DNA of 64,000 nucleotides from Nitrospira sp. GTDB taxonomy: Bacteria; Nitrospirota; Nitrospiria; Nitrospirales; Nitrospiraceae. The stretch spans positions 19,305 to 83,304 of the forward strand of contig JAUYAO010000008.1 in NCBI GenBank assembly GCA_030692565.1, written 5' to 3'. The notes beneath the pieces were generated by a model, which worked only from the letters and a program-made list of their open reading frames with translations, ran no database searches and was not told the origin of the DNA. Within the stretch, counting starts at the first letter, position 1. Each line of letters begins with the position of its first letter. Shown here piece after piece: positions 63,696 to 64,000 of this stretch. A program made the position numbers and the translations under genes.

Positions 63696-64000
63696 CTATT
63701 GGTTCGTGCTGGCATCGGGGCGGTTATTCTCCCAATAGCCTTTGTCGGGCAGTCCCTTCGCCTCGATCGTAAACGACCCGGCCTCAATGGTCAGCCATTG
63801 CTTCTGCGAGCAGCACGTGCCGTCCGGGAGAACATCCCACGAGCCCCGCCGGACCACCAACGGGCCGGTGGAGAGATCGTCGAAGAACGCCCCGCGCTTC
63901 CCGATCCCGTACAAATTGCGATGGGGGACTTTCACGACAATCTCGGTATCGGTCCAGGATTGGACGAGGGCCGCCGCGCCATTGAAGAGCACCTCCGTCC
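63696..64000 (-). CDS. IPT/TIG-domain protein, C-terminal fragment cut by window edge
   Basis: The frame stays open to the window edge, so the true start is beyond 64000. The visible about 100 residues include TEVLFNGAAALVQSWTDTEIVVKVPH, typical of an IPT/TIG immunoglobulin-like domain (TxVxFNG ... WxDTxIxVxVP). A segment with two adjacent cysteines (DGTCCSQKQW) follows. It is probably an exported structural or adhesion protein. Nothing more can be said from the fragment. Confidence 0.6.
   Translation of the reverse strand, partial: TEVLFNGAAALVQSWTDTEIVVKVPHRNLYGIGKRGAFFDDLSTGPLVVRRGSWDVLPDGTCCSQKQWLTIEAGSFTIEAKGLPDKGYWENNRPDASTNQ

Overview
This is a high-GC, gene-dense bacterial chromosome segment. 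Kdo synthesis genes (kdsB, kdsA, kdsD), an ADP-heptose-type kinase, lipoproteins and sigma-54 regulation indicate a Gram-negative bacterium. The gene set (pyrimidine operon, a MutL/DUF6754 membrane cluster, very large multicopper oxidases with SmbP-like proteins, an isocitrate dehydrogenase with a detached C-terminal domain) looks most like the genus Nitrospira. That assignment is an inference from family resemblance, not from a marker gene. I saw no rRNA, tRNA or CRISPR array.

Layout. 0-10 kb: pyrimidine genes pyrR (cut by the window edge), pyrB, pyrC, carA and carB, interleaved with a DUF4149 membrane protein, an SppA-type lipoprotein and an M48 peptidase. 10-14 kb: greA, a SAM hydroxide adenosyltransferase, and on the minus strand bioA and lhgO. 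14-24 kb: lepA and lepB behind a textbook sigma-70 promoter, then rfaE1, kdsB, pyrG, kdsA, kdsD, pgsA and plsY. 24-27 kb: a small accessory patch with an RHH/PIN toxin-antitoxin pair, an AT-richer lipoprotein hydrolase, and a DUF433/DUF5615 pair whose toxin gene is frameshifted. 26.7-34 kb: a conserved but functionally unknown cluster around a MutL-like ASKHA ATPase with several membrane proteins. 34-35.5 kb: a divergent MEMO-like protein. 35.8-57.3 kb: a sensor kinase, two NtrC-like regulators and two paralogous multicopper-oxidase gene clusters, separated by a formylglycine-generating-enzyme-like gene and a small exported protein. 57-64 kb: minus-strand genes for a DUF2294 protein, isocitrate dehydrogenase in two pieces, a methyltransferase, LarB, a second DUF2294 protein, a receiver-only regulator, TsaC/Sua5 and a partial IPT-domain protein.

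Two things stand out. First, a regulatory circuit can be read directly from the DNA at 35.8-57.3 kb. Three copies of a 20-bp palindrome, ATGGGRC-N6-GTCCCAT, each lie upstream of a -24/-12 (sigma-54) promoter. One precedes the second regulator and one precedes each giant multicopper oxidase. The adjacent sensor kinase and the GAFTGA-containing regulator are the obvious trans-acting partners. Both oxidase leaders also contain a shared structured element: an 11-bp stem with one covarying pair around a conserved GGACCGGCCTCC, whose GCCTCC is complementary to the gene's own Shine-Dalgarno. The oxidases carry their copper motifs in permuted order and are as large as MofA-type manganese oxidases, so a metal-oxidation role is a reasonable hypothesis.

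Second, at least six gene junctions between 1.3 and 24.6 kb carry diverged direct duplications of about 90-165 bp. They usually contain the end of the upstream gene plus the start of the downstream gene (pyrB/pyrC, DUF4149/carA, M48/carB, kdsB/pyrG, kdsA/kdsD). In the sixth case, plsY and a decayed copy of its own tail flank the toxin-antitoxin pair. Both flanking genes stay intact and a small open chimeric ORF is left between them. A family of 120-170 bp elements with CAGGNTGCTGAAAAAG-type terminal inverted repeats also sits at gene ends.
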